This document shows, in pieces, positions 22,166 to 34,957 of a DNA stretch of 64,000 nt. The translations under genes and the position numbers were made by a program. Under the pieces are notes generated by a model, which saw only the letters and a program-made list of their open reading frames with translations, was not told the DNA's origin and made no database searches. Origin of the DNA: Alectoria sarmentosa (lineage: Eukaryota; Ascomycota; Lecanoromycetes; Lecanorales; Parmeliaceae); the NCBI GenBank assembly GCA_009733775.1, contig WOGZ01000133.1, forward strand, positions 22,412-86,411. The letters are read 5' to 3'. Each line of letters opens with the position of its first letter. The stretch's first letter is position 1.

Positions 22166-22849
22166 CCTCATTCAACCCGCTCAAAGTGTCCAACATGTCG
22201 AAACCAACATCATCCCCCGCCGTCTACAAAGGCATCAAGACTATGGAAGGTCTTGATTTGTAAGTAACTTTCCCTTTGAGCTATCAGAAAGAACGTCATG
22301 TCCCTTGAATAACCTTTACATAGCCTCGCATCTGAGCCCATTGCAGTGACCGTTGGCACCGCGGCCAGTACAAAAAAATGGCACTTGCCCAAAGAACTCC
22401 TTACCAATTCGTCACCGTTCTTCGCCCCAGCTTTGGATGGATCTTTTGCAGAAGCAATGTCTAAAGTAGTTCACCTTCCCAAGGACAGCACCGACGCCTT
22501 CGCATTGTTTATTCGGTGGTTATATGTTGGCAAAATCGCCGCCACTGAATGCTCTGCCAGCCACGACCACGACCATGATCACCTCTGTATCGCGGCTACT
22601 TTTCAGACCCTCGTTCAAGCGTGGATGCTCGGAGACAAGCTTGGATGTCCAATTTTTAAGGATCTCGCAATGCTTGATCTGATCAAAATTTTGGACCTAG
22701 GGGTTATAAACACCAACACTGTGCGCTCTGTCTATGAAAGATCTACTCCTGGTTCTAACCCTCGTAAAGTTTTTCTGGACCAAGTCCGTCACGATGCTTG
22801 GGCCGATAGACTTGGGGACGGTGCGGATGAGTGGATTACTCTTGCCTGA
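22153..22849 (+). CDS. BTB/POZ-domain protein with suspicious stop codon
   Basis: Model: join(22153..22259, 22324..22849), 210 aa. Exon 1 gives MSTSTSFNPLK and ends MEGLD; a 64-nt intron (GTAAGT to CATAG) joins FLASEPIAVTVGT, the start of the BTB fold. Next come WHLPKELLTNSSPFF, LPKDSTDAFALFIRWLYVG and QAWMLGDKLGC, which match the family and the adjacent fragment on the other strand. A DHDHDHDH-like run of His/Asp sits between BTB strands. After ITLA the TGA at 22847 ends the frame, yet the same frame continues with 42 coding-like codons to TAG at 22976. BTB proteins of this type are often Cullin-3 adaptors or orphan expansions; the substrate is unknown. Confidence 0.7.
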
Positions 22850-22991
22850 GACTGCGTTGACTTTGGAGAGGACCTGATTAAGGCGACTTTTCAGAAAGAC
22901 AATATCACAGCAGAAACAACTTCTGAGCAAAAGGGACTTTACTTGGAATTCTTGACGGTCGAGGACTCCTGCGTGTAGGCTGAATTGTAGC

Positions 22992-25900
22992 TTACTTTCT
23001 AGCTGAGGTGCACCAATTGAGCCAGTCTGTGAAGAAGGACGTCTTCACCTTGCAGCTGGAGTCGAACAAAGCACTCTCTTGCGAGGCTCCATAGATCTTC
23101 ACCACCATCCGCAGACATTCTCTATCATGAGCGACTAGCACTCTCACAAGAAGCAAGCTTGCCTGACTGCATGCACTAGCATGAGCGTTCGAGCCCTCCT
23201 TCATAGCTTCAATATGAACTGTTTCAAGCAGACCAAGTACAGACTCTGCGTCGTCGACTTCTGGTACCCCATCTCCTTTGCAAAGCCGAGCGTATTCCCT
23301 CATCACATCGCACGCCTTTCGTGATACCAATGGACTTGTTGTCGTTCGGATCACAGTGAGGATCGGTAGAGAAAGACTAAGACCTAGACTATTGCCGTGC
23401 TCTTGCTTGACGTAGATCTCCAGGAGATCCAACACTCGACATTTGAAATTGATCATGTTCTCTTTGGCGTCTTTCTTCTCGGTCTTCTTGCTCGTAGCTT
23501 TCTTTTGCTCTCGGAATATATTCTCCAGAGACCCATTCAATTCGAACATTTGCTCGTCCGTCATTTCTTCATCAGAGGAGGAACTGTCTTCTGCGTCTAG
23601 GTCTTCCTTTCCAGGCCGGGTGCCCACGATTTGTGCAAGTTTTGCGTTAAGTGCCGCCAATTCATCACCATTTTCAACCGAGTCAGTAGTATCTGCATTA
23701 CTTGATCCTTCATCAGACTCTTCATCAGTGGAAAGGCTTGTGGACTCGACCCCAGCCATATCGAGTTCCTCGAGGTCAGATGCCGAGCCCGCATCCTCAT
23801 CTTCATCTTCTTGGTCGAACATTTGCGACTGGCCTGATAGATTCTCCTTCGTTTCCAAGACCTGAGACAGTCAGTGCTGCTGTTATAAAGCGGGACGATG
23901 ATTCTTACCTCGATCATGGATTGCAAAGCAGTGTCATCAAGCTCGGATGCGCAAGCTGTGAAAACCTGCTGAGCCAGGCGTCGGAATAGCTGTGAGGGTT
24001 TTGCTATGAAGCTCAAAAGTATCTCAATCAAGTTCACAGAATCTTGAGGACGCTTCTTCTTCTTGTGAAGTAGTGGCTTGAAGCTGTGATTGAGCTCGAC
24101 CAGTATACCAACTGCATCGGCTTCCTCATTATGCACTTGTAGGATGGTCAAGGAGTACAGGAGCTCAAGAGCACGGAAGAACCGCGCTTCTTCATCTAAA
24201 CTGATCCTAGAGTGGCTATGAATCTTTTTTAATATCTGCCACGCTATTTCAAGTACGCTGCGCACATTTCCATCGGCGTTTAAGACAGCATTGGGTTGGG
24301 ACGCATTCTCTTCTCGGCCGTGGATATTGCATACAAGTTTGTAAGCAAAATAGGACGGCTCTCCTATCGGCTTAGCGACCAGACTCGACAAACATGACGA
24401 GATTCGCGTTCTGAACATCTCCCGAGATGTCTGGGAGATTTTCGGACTTGGATTGAGAATTCGGTCATCCGATGCATTGTCAACATCGAAGTAAGCGCAC
24501 TTTGCTAGAAGAGCCAAGATCCTGCTGATATTGACTAGACATTCGCTTTTAGCAAGGCCTTTATCGGTAGGATGGTGTTGTATAGACCGGAGCGCCGAGA
24601 CAAGCTGGTTAGCTGCAGACTGTCGTCTTGAGGCTGCGATCTTCTCATCCTCCACCCCGGGTCGTAGGATCAAGTCTTCGTATATCTCGACCACTTGCTC
24701 AAAGGCCGGGTCATTCACCAGGGAGGTCAGGATTTCGACAGTCTTAGTCTTTGTAACTTTATCGAAATTGATGTCTCCGCGAACAGGATCCATTAGAGCT
24801 CTCAGAATTGGTGCTCTGGTATTTGGATTTGAGCGAGCTCTGGCAAGTATTGCCTTGATGGATTTCTCGGCGGCGCGGTGGAGGTAACGATCTGGGGAGG
24901 CAAGTTGGTTGGTGAGACATCGCATCAGATTTTTTGTGAAGAGGTCAGTAAGTAACTTTGCGGGTGCGCAAGGTATCATTCTTTCAAATAGCAAGAACCC
25001 CCGGTATTTTCGTTCGTCTGAAGATGAGGCAGCAAAAAGTGTTTCTGCCCTCCTTAGCACAGAATCTTCTTGCATCTGAGGTTACTTACTGTCAATACAC
25101 TCCTCCCAAAATTCCGCAAACTTGGTCCGTTTGGCAGGTTTTGCATTCTTCTGTAGGCCTTGAGGTTGGACGTTCAGCAGTTCAGCTAGGATCACATCCC
25201 ACGCGAATTGAAGCTTGGTAGTCCAAGCACCTTTTGCAGTGGTCTCTGATGTAGTGCCATTTTGTGGCGAAGTAGCTGGAGGGCCTTCCATTAGTATCTT
25301 GGCTAATCTGGAATTCTCTTTCCGATTCAAGGGGTCCTCGTGATGCCACACGCCGGGCGGTAAGTCAATCGAAGGAAACTCTGCCTGGATCCCGATCCAT
25401 ATTGCTATTCCCTGGGGTGTCTTGGAAAGCCCCTTGGCTAGCATTTTGTCAATCATCACTTGAGCGTACTTTAAGTCTTTACCCTTCATGGTTTGAATTG
25501 AATTAAACAAGATGAAGCCGCATTCTTCCCTTAGCCAGGATTTCTTCTTTGCCAAGTCGTAAACAATGTCTAAGATGTTGGACCAAGCCTCAACCTCAGT
25601 GCTCGGCTGATACAGGATTCCCGACTTGATAATAGATTCTGCGCCAAAGAGACGTCCAAAGTGGTGATCTCGCTCTTCCTGTACATATTTCGTTCAACAA
25701 ACCGACAGCAATAGGCTCAAATCCCGACCACATACCTGGCCAGATACATTGCCGGATACTTGACTTTGCTTCTTCAGAGTCTCAATCAGCTCGAAGACAT
25801 TCTGAAGCCCTGCCACGCCCCTTCCACTTGGGCCTAATAGTTCGGTCAAGAGCTCAGCAAGGACGACGGAGAAGCCCAATCGCGCAGCTTTCCGTCCGCT

Positions 25901-26095
25901 ACATAGGCCCCGGAGGAGCCTCCTCACAATCTCATTAAGCTGCTCCCCCGTAGATTTTTCGTCAGCTACGAAATTTGTGAGCAGCGCTTGGGCTGCTTTC
26001 AGTCTGATATTTTCATCGACGTTAGCTAGATCCTCATAGATCTCCACTAGCTGTACATCGATAGCAGGCTGCTCTCTGCGTCTCTTCTTCGACAT
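22992..26095 (-). CDS. pol5: POL5 / Mybbp1a-type nucleolar rDNA transcription factor
   Basis: Model: complement(join(22992..23861, 23909..25044, 25090..25678, 25736..26095)), 984 aa, close to yeast Pol5 (about 1020 aa). The start is MSKKRRRE; an in-frame extension upstream lacks an ATG. Exon junctions restore conserved Pol5 blocks: SGQ to EERDHHFGRLFGA, ECIDK to TLFAASSSDERKY, and SMIE to VLETKENLSGQ. Introns are 57, 45 and 47 nt. The body is HEAT-like helical, followed by a strongly acidic stretch (about 700-800) and a C-terminal domain ending WLNWCTSARK. Pol5 is a nucleolar protein needed for rRNA production, despite its historical name DNA polymerase phi (family knowledge). Its 3' end lies 142 bp from the convergent BTB gene. 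Confidence 0.93.
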
Positions 26096-27153
26096 GATGG
26101 GGTGAGCTGAAGCTGTAGATGTCGAAATGTTCAAGTTGCAAATATTCTAAAATTTTGATGAATGGCTGCAATTTTCCCGTGGCTTTAGTCGCTGACTAAG
26201 CGGGAAGCCACCTGAAGGGAAAAAAAGGTGGCAGTTTGAGGCGTCCATGGCATCGAACTTCTTCATTCTCACGTGGACTTTGGGCATCAAAGCGGAATGA
26301 GATGTTAATGTAACTCATGATCGATATTGCCCCAGAATGTGCTTGAGACAGCTTAGAAAGCCCTTCAGATGCTGTCTTGACTAAAGTTTCGAGGGTTTGT
26401 ACTTGTTTCAAACGCCTGCTGGTGAGTGTGAAGTTTCGCCTGCCACTTGATGAGTGGATTGCCACCACAACAATGAAACAATGAAAGCAGATGTATCCAA
26501 CGGCCGTGAGAAGGTTTCGGAATGGTCATGTGTGCGTTGATAGCTCGTTGGAACAATTTGTTTATTAAAAGTACGAGGCAGTGTGCCCTGCGACCACAAT
26601 TCAACCTGCCTCAGACAGGAAGTCAGGAAGTCTTCGAAGGTGATATTGGCTGTGTTCTGCCTTGAACATTTGCACATCCCATGCCGTTCCATCGAAACGT
26701 TGCGGCAGCTAATGAAGAGATGTCTTGGATAGAAATCGTACTTGGAACATGCCGCCTCCCATTCTGTTTCAGCCCTTTGCAAGCCGTATTTTGCTTTTCT
26801 TAGTGATTCGAAAACATCGCAGATAGGTGAATCGAGAATCATTCTCAGGATTCGTTGATTTGTGCCCAATCATTTTCGAATGTTTTGAAGAGGAGAGACG
26901 GATTTCGGATCATCAAACTAGAAACCAACGTCCGGCGGCGGCCAGATAACTACAAGCTTTGCGTCTCATGCTGTTTTTGCTCAGCTTCCAGGCGATTCCT
27001 CGCTGACTACATAAGACGGATGTATCGCCAGAACTTCTCTAGACATTTTCTGTGCTACGTCAAATTTCTACTGCGTTGATCGCCTTCTAAATTTTAATTT
27101 CCGGGTTCCCCCTCGTATCACCCGGACTCGTCCATCACATTCTTACGAACACC
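26096..27153. other. intergenic region, 1.06 kb
   Basis: Between divergent POL5 and the LysM gene. Several minus-strand frames (up to 153 codons at 26408-26869) overlap, but I recognise no domain and found no convincing splice set. Treated as promoter DNA. Confidence 0.35.
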
Positions 27154-27946
27154 ATGCACTGCAACACTTTATCGAGTTTGAGCCGAGATGCAGTCATATT
27201 CATTGCTATCTTGGCACTCTTCACATCGGTCTGTGTCGGCGTGCCTGCTTCTGGAAGCAGTGCACTTCTTCCTGGAGCGTAGGTGTCCTCGTCCATCATA
27301 TGTAATGGCTGCTAATCTGCTGAATACAGCTCCTGTCTTCCGAACCGCAACTATACGGTCATCGCTAGCCAAACATGTCAGACGATAGCCCAAAACCAAT
27401 CCGTGTCAACGAACGACATCATAGCTCTCAACTGCCTGAACCCGCAGTGCACCAACCTCAAGACCAATAGTACAATGTGAGCCAAGACTAGTATGGCTGG
27501 GTATCGAAGCTGACCGTTTCTGCAGAACCCTCCCTGGATGCTGCGACACCTATACTGTCAAGCAGGGCGACAACTGCACTTCGATTGCCTCCTCAACTCG
27601 CAATCTGACCTTGGCGGATTTCTATGCATTCAACCCGACGCTCCATGGCAACTGCTCGAACCTCCTCTTCGGGACCAATGTCTGCCTCACCGCACCACAG
27701 GGTACTCCATTCAATGCGCCGCGTTGTTCGGCCCAGAATAGTACAGGTTCAGGCGTGTCTGAACCGTCCCTCGCCCCCGGCACGAACCCCACCTGCCGTC
27801 CACTACAAACGGCGAAAACTGGCGACACTTGCTCCAGCATTGCATCCGGGCGCAAAGTTACCCACTTTCTGCAAATCAACCCATCTGTCAATCCTCGTTG
27901 CACCAATCTCATCCCCGGACGCGAGTATTGCGTCTCCGCGCCCTGA
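27154..27946 (+). CDS. secreted protein with three LysM domains
   Basis: Model: join(27154..27278, 27330..27476, 27526..27946), 230 aa; introns of 51 and 49 nt. A hydrophobic signal sequence (AVIFIAILALFTSVCVGV) leads the protein. Three cysteine-linked LysM modules follow: NYTVIASQTCQTIA...CTNLKTNS, DTYTVKQGDNCTSIA...GTNVCL, and TAKTGDTCSSIA...GREYCV, each with the usual asparagine-proline (CLNP, FNP, INP). There is no catalytic domain, transmembrane helix or GPI signal. LysM-only proteins bind chitin oligomers; in plant pathogens some shield hyphae or hide chitin from the host (family knowledge), which is a possible role here. Several N-glycosylation sequons (NYT, NCT, NLT) are present. Stop TGA at 27944. 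Confidence 0.88.
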
Positions 27947-30900
27947 GTCGGATTCAGACCTACGGGGCCTCTTCATCCGTGTACGGAAGGCTACAAGGGC
28001 AGATACATGGATCTCACAGGATGCAGCGATGTAGGGCATTACAACTTTAGCATTAGATTTAATCTAATTGGGTCTAAATCTTAATCATGGTGTGCATGGT
28101 CCTCAAGTGCATCATAAAGCTTCTCATGTGGTTTCGTGATCCACTTCTAATTCGTAGCCTGGGATTCGAGATTGTCAACAGAATGCATGACATGTACATA
28201 AGCAGTCTGTTAAATTTAAGAAAATTGTAGTTGGAAACTTTCGTACGCCACACCCACCTTGCAGTCTCCCGCGACCAGCTAACGATGATGTGCTTCCATG
28301 TCAAAAAGACAAGATTGTTCAGAGCCAAGCCTCCAATCAAGGTCAAGCTCCTAGACCAGCACCTATTCCGGCACCCTGAAGGTACTGGCCCTTTACAGAA
28401 AGAGTTTGCTTCAAGATTCTTACCGGTGCTGTCTGGAAGCCACTAGAACCTTCAAGTATCAGACAGAATTGTAGGACAAAGAGGTCCAAGAAACAACAGC
28501 AAAGTCGATTTCAAAACACACATCGTCAGCTTCTCCGTCTGTTTCTCTTTTCCTTGGCAATATCCACGTTCGCTTGGCTTGAGAAGTCGTCACGGCAGCT
28601 TCAACCCCAACAGATCCCCTTCGTGAGCTTACCATCTGCCTCAACACAACAGCGCCGAATGGCTCCACTTTCGGTCTTGAGCGCGAGTATGCCAGCAAAC
28701 ATGAAATTCACCAACGCCGACGATGTTCGCAGCCAAAGAGGTCTCAAATTGTAAGTCTTTCCTAGCTTTGCGCAAGGCCCATAGACCCCGTAATCAGGAT
28801 CAGACTGAGAGGCCTCAACTCTGTCTCCGTGACTGTAGGTGGGGCAGAAAATGCCACCACCTGGAGCATTCCAAAGGATATACTCGCGCATCACTCGCCT
28901 TTTCACAACACCATCAGGAACACGTTCTGACAACGACCCAAAGGCTTTCGAGCTTCTCGTTTAATGACTGATTGAAGGAGGGAGCAATACAGAGGCAACC
29001 GATTCACATCCGTACATCAAAGCCTGATCCTGGCAGACAAGCTTGGCTGTCTTGCTTTGCGAGACCATGCAATGCATCGGATACAAAATGGCGACAAGGA
29101 TGGTAATTCCCAAAAAGCCTACCAATCCTGGAAGCTTGGAAAGTGGAAACCGGCTATAGGCTACACCGAGACAGAGCCGAACTCGAAGCTTATTCAGTAG
29201 ACGCTGGGCCACTTTTTGTTCAACGCGTACATACTACAATGGAAATTTATCAGCTAGGATTAGGAACGACAAATGGGCTTGTGTACTCGTACTCGAAGAG
29301 GTCAAGGGTCTCGGGTAGGAAGTGACTCGCGCATTGATGAAATGGGGCGAGAAGAGCGTCAAGATTACAAGCAGGCCGAAAAGGACTTGGAAGTCTTGAG
29401 TCTTGACGCATGAGGGTGAGACAACTTTTGACTTTGGCAGCCCTGCGTAAAAACCTCAGCATAGAGGAACTCCAAAATACCCTCTAATATCCTTTAAGTG
29501 TGGTGGCATGAGACCGATAGATTCTTGGACTGGAGAAAAATGTCAAGCTTGACCAGGACATTTCATATTGATAGGAAAAAGATAGCCGAGCGAGACGGCA
29601 AAGGGGGTTTCAAAATGATTGTGAGATACGAGTAGGACGTTATGGCCAAGAGGCAGACTTTATTCCTTGTGTTCTTATGTTCTCATAAGTCATTGGCAAA
29701 TTTCAAGAGGAAGGCTTGGGCCAGCTTCAAATACCTCGGACCATGTGACGCTGTCACGCTGCCAGCGAGACATTGTTGAACCTTACCTGCCTTAACCTTA
29801 TCTCTTAGCTTGTGATTCACGTGATATCGGGCTTCGCTACCTCTTAGCGCGTTTGTGTGTTTACAGTTCGGTCGCGACGGCAAAGCAGAAGTCAATCGAT
29901 CTCACAGCATTTGTGAAGTCATTATTACCGAAACCTTCTCGAAACCATGTCCAGACTTTAGAAGTCATTATTATTGATGCATGATAGCTTGATTCTGGGT
30001 CATGGATTCTGAGTCGTGTTTCACGCCAATCTTTTGCTCCGCTCTGGAGATCGGCGTGGCCGGAGTTCCAAAGGAACCGCTGGCTGATCAACGAATCAAA
30101 ACTGTGAATCACAGCGGCGCGTATGGTGTCCCAGCAACAAGAATGTGGAGCCCATAAGTCGAGCAATTGGACCGAGTGAACGATTTGGGCTCGACCTTTC
30201 CAATTCCAGATTGACGAGACGATTGCGTGACGATGACGAGAGATAAGCTCTGGCCATGGCTGGCCTGGCTCAGCCTTGTCTCAAAAGACAAAAGGCTTGT
30301 TCGTTGCATCAATTATAGGTATCTCTGCCATACCAGAATCCAACGGATTGTGCTTGTGCTCATTGACCCTCGTTGCTCCCAAGCTCCTCCACACTCTCTA
30401 TCTCTCTGTGCCTCTCAACTAAAACGCTTTGCGGGGGGCCTGAAGGATTCAGTAAGCGATGGTTGGCCCTATGCAAAAGCGAATTGGGCATGTCTTCGAA
30501 CGGGTTGCTAGGATCATGGCTCTGCTGCAACGTCAGCCAACCCGGCCCATTGGCCTATGAATATGCAGCATCATCCTGAAAAGGATAAGCTAAGAAATCT
30601 AATCGAGACTCTGGCTTTTGACCCACCTGCGAGTGGGTGTTTCTTCGGACTTCCACCTGCAGCGCGTCCACACTTCTCGTAGCAGATGTACAGCACTTTG
30701 TAGCTCATTTCGATAGTCCAGCGCTTCGAAAATGAAACGTAGCGTATCCAGAGCTTTCAATTGGCCATCAGCTGATCGAAAATTTCGAAAATGAAATGTT
30801 GGTCGCTCGTGTAGAACCAGGATTCGGTCGAGGCGGAGGCCCCTCCTTCGAAGCCAACGCTAGTTAGCTCTGCAACCGCCCGAAGCATCCCAGCGTTGTC

Positions 30901-31339
30901 AGGTAAACCACCCACCAGCTTCTCCGCCCGCTTCCTCTTTACCAAGGGCAGGGAGTGAGAAGTCCTTCTCTGCCTTCTCACTCCACTCGATCGACAACAT
31001 CTTCTCCTCTGCACGGGGCCGTTCCTCCCCCGAGTCCCATCCGGTCAAATTCACTTCGTTCCTTGGGAGGTCATACCCAACGAAGAAGGACTTGGAGGAG
31101 CTGCTGCCCGCACTTTGCACCGAGCAACACCATTGCATTTGTATCCATCTTACCATCATGCCTTAGGTACAGCAGCTTAACCAACAGACTGATTCTTCAT
31201 TGGGAATCTTCATCCTCTCCGTCTTCGACCCACCACGACCTCAGCCATTGACCTTGGAGGACCTCGATCCTTGGACACCAACGCCGATTGCTCGCACAGA
31301 CTCAACTGAAGCCACGGCGGACACATACAACTGAGAAAA
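27947..31339. other. large intergenic region, 3.4 kb
   Basis: The longest gene-poor stretch in the left part. I found only short frames with no family pattern on either strand, no RNA gene and no clear repeat. The last few hundred bases are CT-rich and probably include the long CDC25 5' leader. Confidence 0.4.
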
Positions 31340-33192
31340 ATGGAACGCTCTTCCCCATTGGCTGCTATGCAGCCACCTTCCCTCCCATTCGGACGATGGG
31401 GCTGTCGAGGAGGAGCAGAGCCTTCCTACTCCCAGTATGGAGGACAGTATGGAGGGCGGTTGAACTTTGGGCCGTCCAGCTTCAACTTCAAGGACCTCAG
31501 CATGGCAAAGGCCCCTACGGACTACTTCAGTCTCAAGCCTGTACGAGGATCATCTCCAACAGCAAGTCTTGCTGCCGACCTGTCTCAGAATTTTCACATC
31601 GACCAAAGGTAGTGCACCCTCTACGCTACTGCTATTTTGATACAGTGCTGACAGCTACAGTCCGCAATTACCAACTCCCAGGCGATCACTGTTCTCCTCG
31701 AACCTCTTTGGGACACTCAATGGCCGAGGTAAGGTGTGCTTGCTAGACTGGCAAGGGTTCAGCTAAAACAGAACAGAACGCGCGAGCACTCCACCGCTCC
31801 CTTCCTCTTCGCCCGGTCCAGGGAATGATTTGATGGAGATATCACCGCTGCCCCATAAAGCCCCCTTCATTGTCACTACCCATGTCGAGCCTACACCGGT
31901 GATATCCCCAATGGAGGAGGTGACCGCCTCCTTGACTGAAGATGTTATGCAAGACCCTCAGACGGAGCCACCGAAACAGTCAGCACCTTCCGAGTGAGCA
32001 ATTCCTGAGTTCGGGGAAACAAGCTATACCCATCTAACTTGTATACAAGGCGTAGAAGATCCTCCTTGATGAGACCTTCGTTGTCCCGCACCAAAGGCTT
32101 GACGACGACATCATTGTCCCTGAAGTCTGCTCGAACCGAATGCCCGCCATTCAAATTTGGCAATGGCTCCACCGAGGAGTGCTTTCCATGTTCCCCTCAA
32201 AGAGATGCCCGACCACATTCCGCGCATTCACCAGCACCCTTACCGATGGGCCCTCCAAGATTCAAACAACCTTCGTCCGGTCTCGGTGGGCACCTACGAA
32301 ATAATGGATCACCCATCGTTGGTCACGTCCGCAAACCGTCGAACCTTTTGCAACGTCCCCGCAAACAATTTCGTCGCTCTCTCAGCATGTTCGAACACCC
32401 AGGAGACGTGATGAAGCAGGAAAAGGCTACTTTCTCAGCAGCATGTCTGGATTCTATTATGGACCTGGATGATTCCCCAAGGTTACGACTGCCACACTTC
32501 AACTCGGACGAAGAGAGCTTACCTCGCATCACCAAGGACACCATGGTCGATGTCCTCGATGGCAGATACGGCCAATGCTATGATCGGTCTATCGTTATTG
32601 ATTGTCGATTCGAGTACGAGTATGAAGGAGGCCACATCGAGGGCGCCATAAATGTCAACGACAAAGAGCGATTAGCGACGCAGCTTTTTGAATCACCACC
32701 ATCGGAAAACACGCTGCTGATATTCCATTGCGAGTACTCTGCACATCGCGCTCCTATCATGTGCGTATACCAAGTCACTAACAGTGAACAACGCTAACCC
32801 AGTACAGGGCAAAATTTCTACGTCACAAGGACCGGGCTTGCAATGCCCACCAATACCCAAAACTTACCTATCCAGAAGTGTACATTCTGGACGGAGGCTA
32901 CAGCTCCTTCTTCTTTGATCACAAGCTTCGATGCTATCCCCAAAACTATGTCGAGATGGGTGCGCAGGAACACGCCAATGCCTGCGAACGTGGCCTTGGA
33001 CGCATCAAGCAACAGCGTGCGAAACTGAGCAGAGCACAAACATTTGCATTTGGTCAGCACGAGCTGCAGGTAGACGACAGTCCTACCGCTTCCAGCCGAC
33101 AATCCAGCTCTCTCATGACAGGAATGGACATGGCAGTCGATGCTGAGACGATTTCGCAGCGAATGCAATCAAGACGTTTGGTGTCTTTTTGA
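31340..33192 (+). CDS. cdc25: CDC25/NimT M-phase inducer phosphatase
   Basis: Model: join(31340..31608, 31661..31728, 31777..31993, 32050..32760, 32808..33192), 549 aa; introns of 52, 48, 56 and 47 nt, all in agreeing phases. The N-terminal regulatory part has the fungal blocks FGPSSFNFKDLSM and SSPTASLAADLSQNFHIDQ, then SPQLPTPRRSLFSSNLFG, rich in SP/TP sites. The rhodanese-fold catalytic domain has IVIDCRFEYEYEGGHI and the signature HCEYSAHR (HCx5R, near residues 410-417), interrupted just after APIM by intron 4, then KFLRHKDR and YILDGGY. Cdc25 removes inhibitory phosphate from Cdk1 Tyr15 and triggers mitosis (family knowledge). Confidence 0.95.
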
Positions 33193-34242
33193 TTTCCGCA
33201 TCGCCACATTCGCCCTAGTATCATCGTTGCTACTGGTCCCTCCCTGGAACTTTCTTCTCGCTCTTCGATTACTGTTACTGTTGCATCCAACGGAGTTTGG
33301 CGTGCTTTGAAATGTAAACGGAGCGACTTACATCCCATTGGTGGTCGATTTGTGTCACAACGGTATTTGCATGCCATCTCTTCACGTGGCTCCACCTATC
33401 CGGATCTTTTCTACCGCCTTATCAACACTAGCCTGGGCCCATAGACATCCTGTTACTTCCTTGCGACTTTCGATCGCGGGTACTGATACCCCGACACCTC
33501 ATCTGCAATATCTCCGATGTCGAATTCGCTCTTACCGTACTTCTTCTCCGCGACACCAAACGCACGCAAATCCAACGACTTCCATCGACCTTTTTCATCC
33601 ATGCTTCGAGTTCGTGGGCCCAGTGCTCTAGACACAGCCGATCCCAGCCTGTTGTACGAATACACTGGGATTACGTCTTGATTTTGACCCGTCAAAGGAA
33701 GATATTCTACCTTCTTCTCCTCTACTCCAACTCTGCCATGGTGGCTTCCTAGTACCTCAACGAGGAAGTTAACACCAAACAACTCGGCTTCCTTTCCCCT
33801 TCAGAAACCAGAAAACATGGGGACTGTCTTCATACTCGAAGGGAGAGTATGAAGACGACGTGAGCACATGTTGCTGAGCCCTCATCGATTCAAGCATGCA
33901 AAGTGAATGCACTTGTCTTTCTACCTTGTCTAAATACCCCAGACCAGCAATGAAATAAAATATCATTACCTTTGTAACACCTTGATGTAAGCCTCGTGAC
34001 CGGCTCGAATTGTAATTGTATGCATTGTTTCCCGTAGAACGGCTGGATTACCGATGTTGTATCCGTACTAGTAGCTTGAGTTCTTGAAGTGATTAATGCG
34101 CTAGGGCATGTGAAGTACCTTACCTTACGGTCGAATCTCCTTTTCCACCATGCACCACCTGCCCTTCATCGACGGTGACTGTGTGTGATCTTGAAGCTCT
34201 TGATCCAACAGCCCAATCAATAATGGGAGAACAGCAAACTCA
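33193..34242. other. intergenic region between cdc25 and sld5
   Basis: About 1.05 kb with only shadow ORFs; presumed CDC25 3' UTR and SLD5 promoter. Confidence 0.4.
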
Positions 34243-34957
34243 ATGGACATTGACGACATATTGGCGGAGGTAGACGGCCATGCAGTTCCCCGTGAGACTC
34301 GAGATCTACAAGAGTTCACCCGAGCATGGGTTACGGAGCGTAGTGCGCCAGAAATACTGCCATGGCCGGATGCTTTGATGGAGCGTATTCTCGAGAGAAT
34401 ACGTAGGCAGGTATATTAGCCTCTTTCTGGCTCCAAGCGCATTGGCTGACATAGAGTCTGCATATAAGATTGAGCTCGTGGAAGAGCAAACCGGCAACAC
34501 AGATCCCAAAGCCAATTTTCGCCTCATAATCTTCCAAACCGAACTTGAGCGCTTCAAATTTCTCGTCCGCTCGTTCCTACGCGCTCGCATTGCGAAAATC
34601 GACGCCCATGCTCTCCACCACCTCACCGACCCCTCTACCAAAGCCCGCCTCTCCCCAAGCGAACTTAAATATGCCACAACCCATACCACCCTACTGCACG
34701 CCCATTACCGTTCGTCTTTCCTCTCGCAGTTCCCCGCGTCTTTGCAGCGCATGGATGATACGGCAGGCGGCATCAGTATGGTAGAGGGGCCTGATGTGGA
34801 TAGAGCTGTGTTTGTGAGGGCGCTGAAGGATGTGGAAGAGCCTGTATATGTGGAGGGGACGGATATGGCGTTCGAGATGCGGAGGGGAGATGTGGTGGTT
34901 GTGAGGTGGAGTGCTGTTAGGGAGGTTGTGATTGCGGGGGATGCGGAGTTGATATAA
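34243..34957 (+). CDS. sld5: GINS complex subunit SLD5
   Basis: Model: join(34243..34410, 34469..34957), 218 aa, the usual Sld5 length. Exon 1 runs from MDIDDIL to ERIRRQ and a 58-nt intron (GTATAT to ATATAAG, branch CTGAC) joins IELVEEQTGNTDP, a phase-0 match to the conserved Sld5 helix. Next come RFKFLVRSFLRARIAKID and the LHAHYRSSFLSQFP helix, then the small C-terminal beta domain (VEEPVYVEGTDMAFEMRRGD). Sld5 is part of the Sld5-Psf1-Psf2-Psf3 ring that activates the Mcm2-7 helicase (family knowledge). An alternative acceptor at 34450 would disrupt that helix. Confidence 0.93.

Noticed and set aside
26196..26869. overlapping minus-strand ORFs (90, 79 and 153 codons) between pol5 and the LysM gene
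   Set aside because: I could not find splice sites that join them into one sensible protein and saw no family motif, so no gene is called.
30757..31159. minus-strand ORFs (85 and 86 codons) upstream of cdc25
   Set aside because: They lie in the CT-rich leader of CDC25, overlap each other in different frames and have no recognisable motif.
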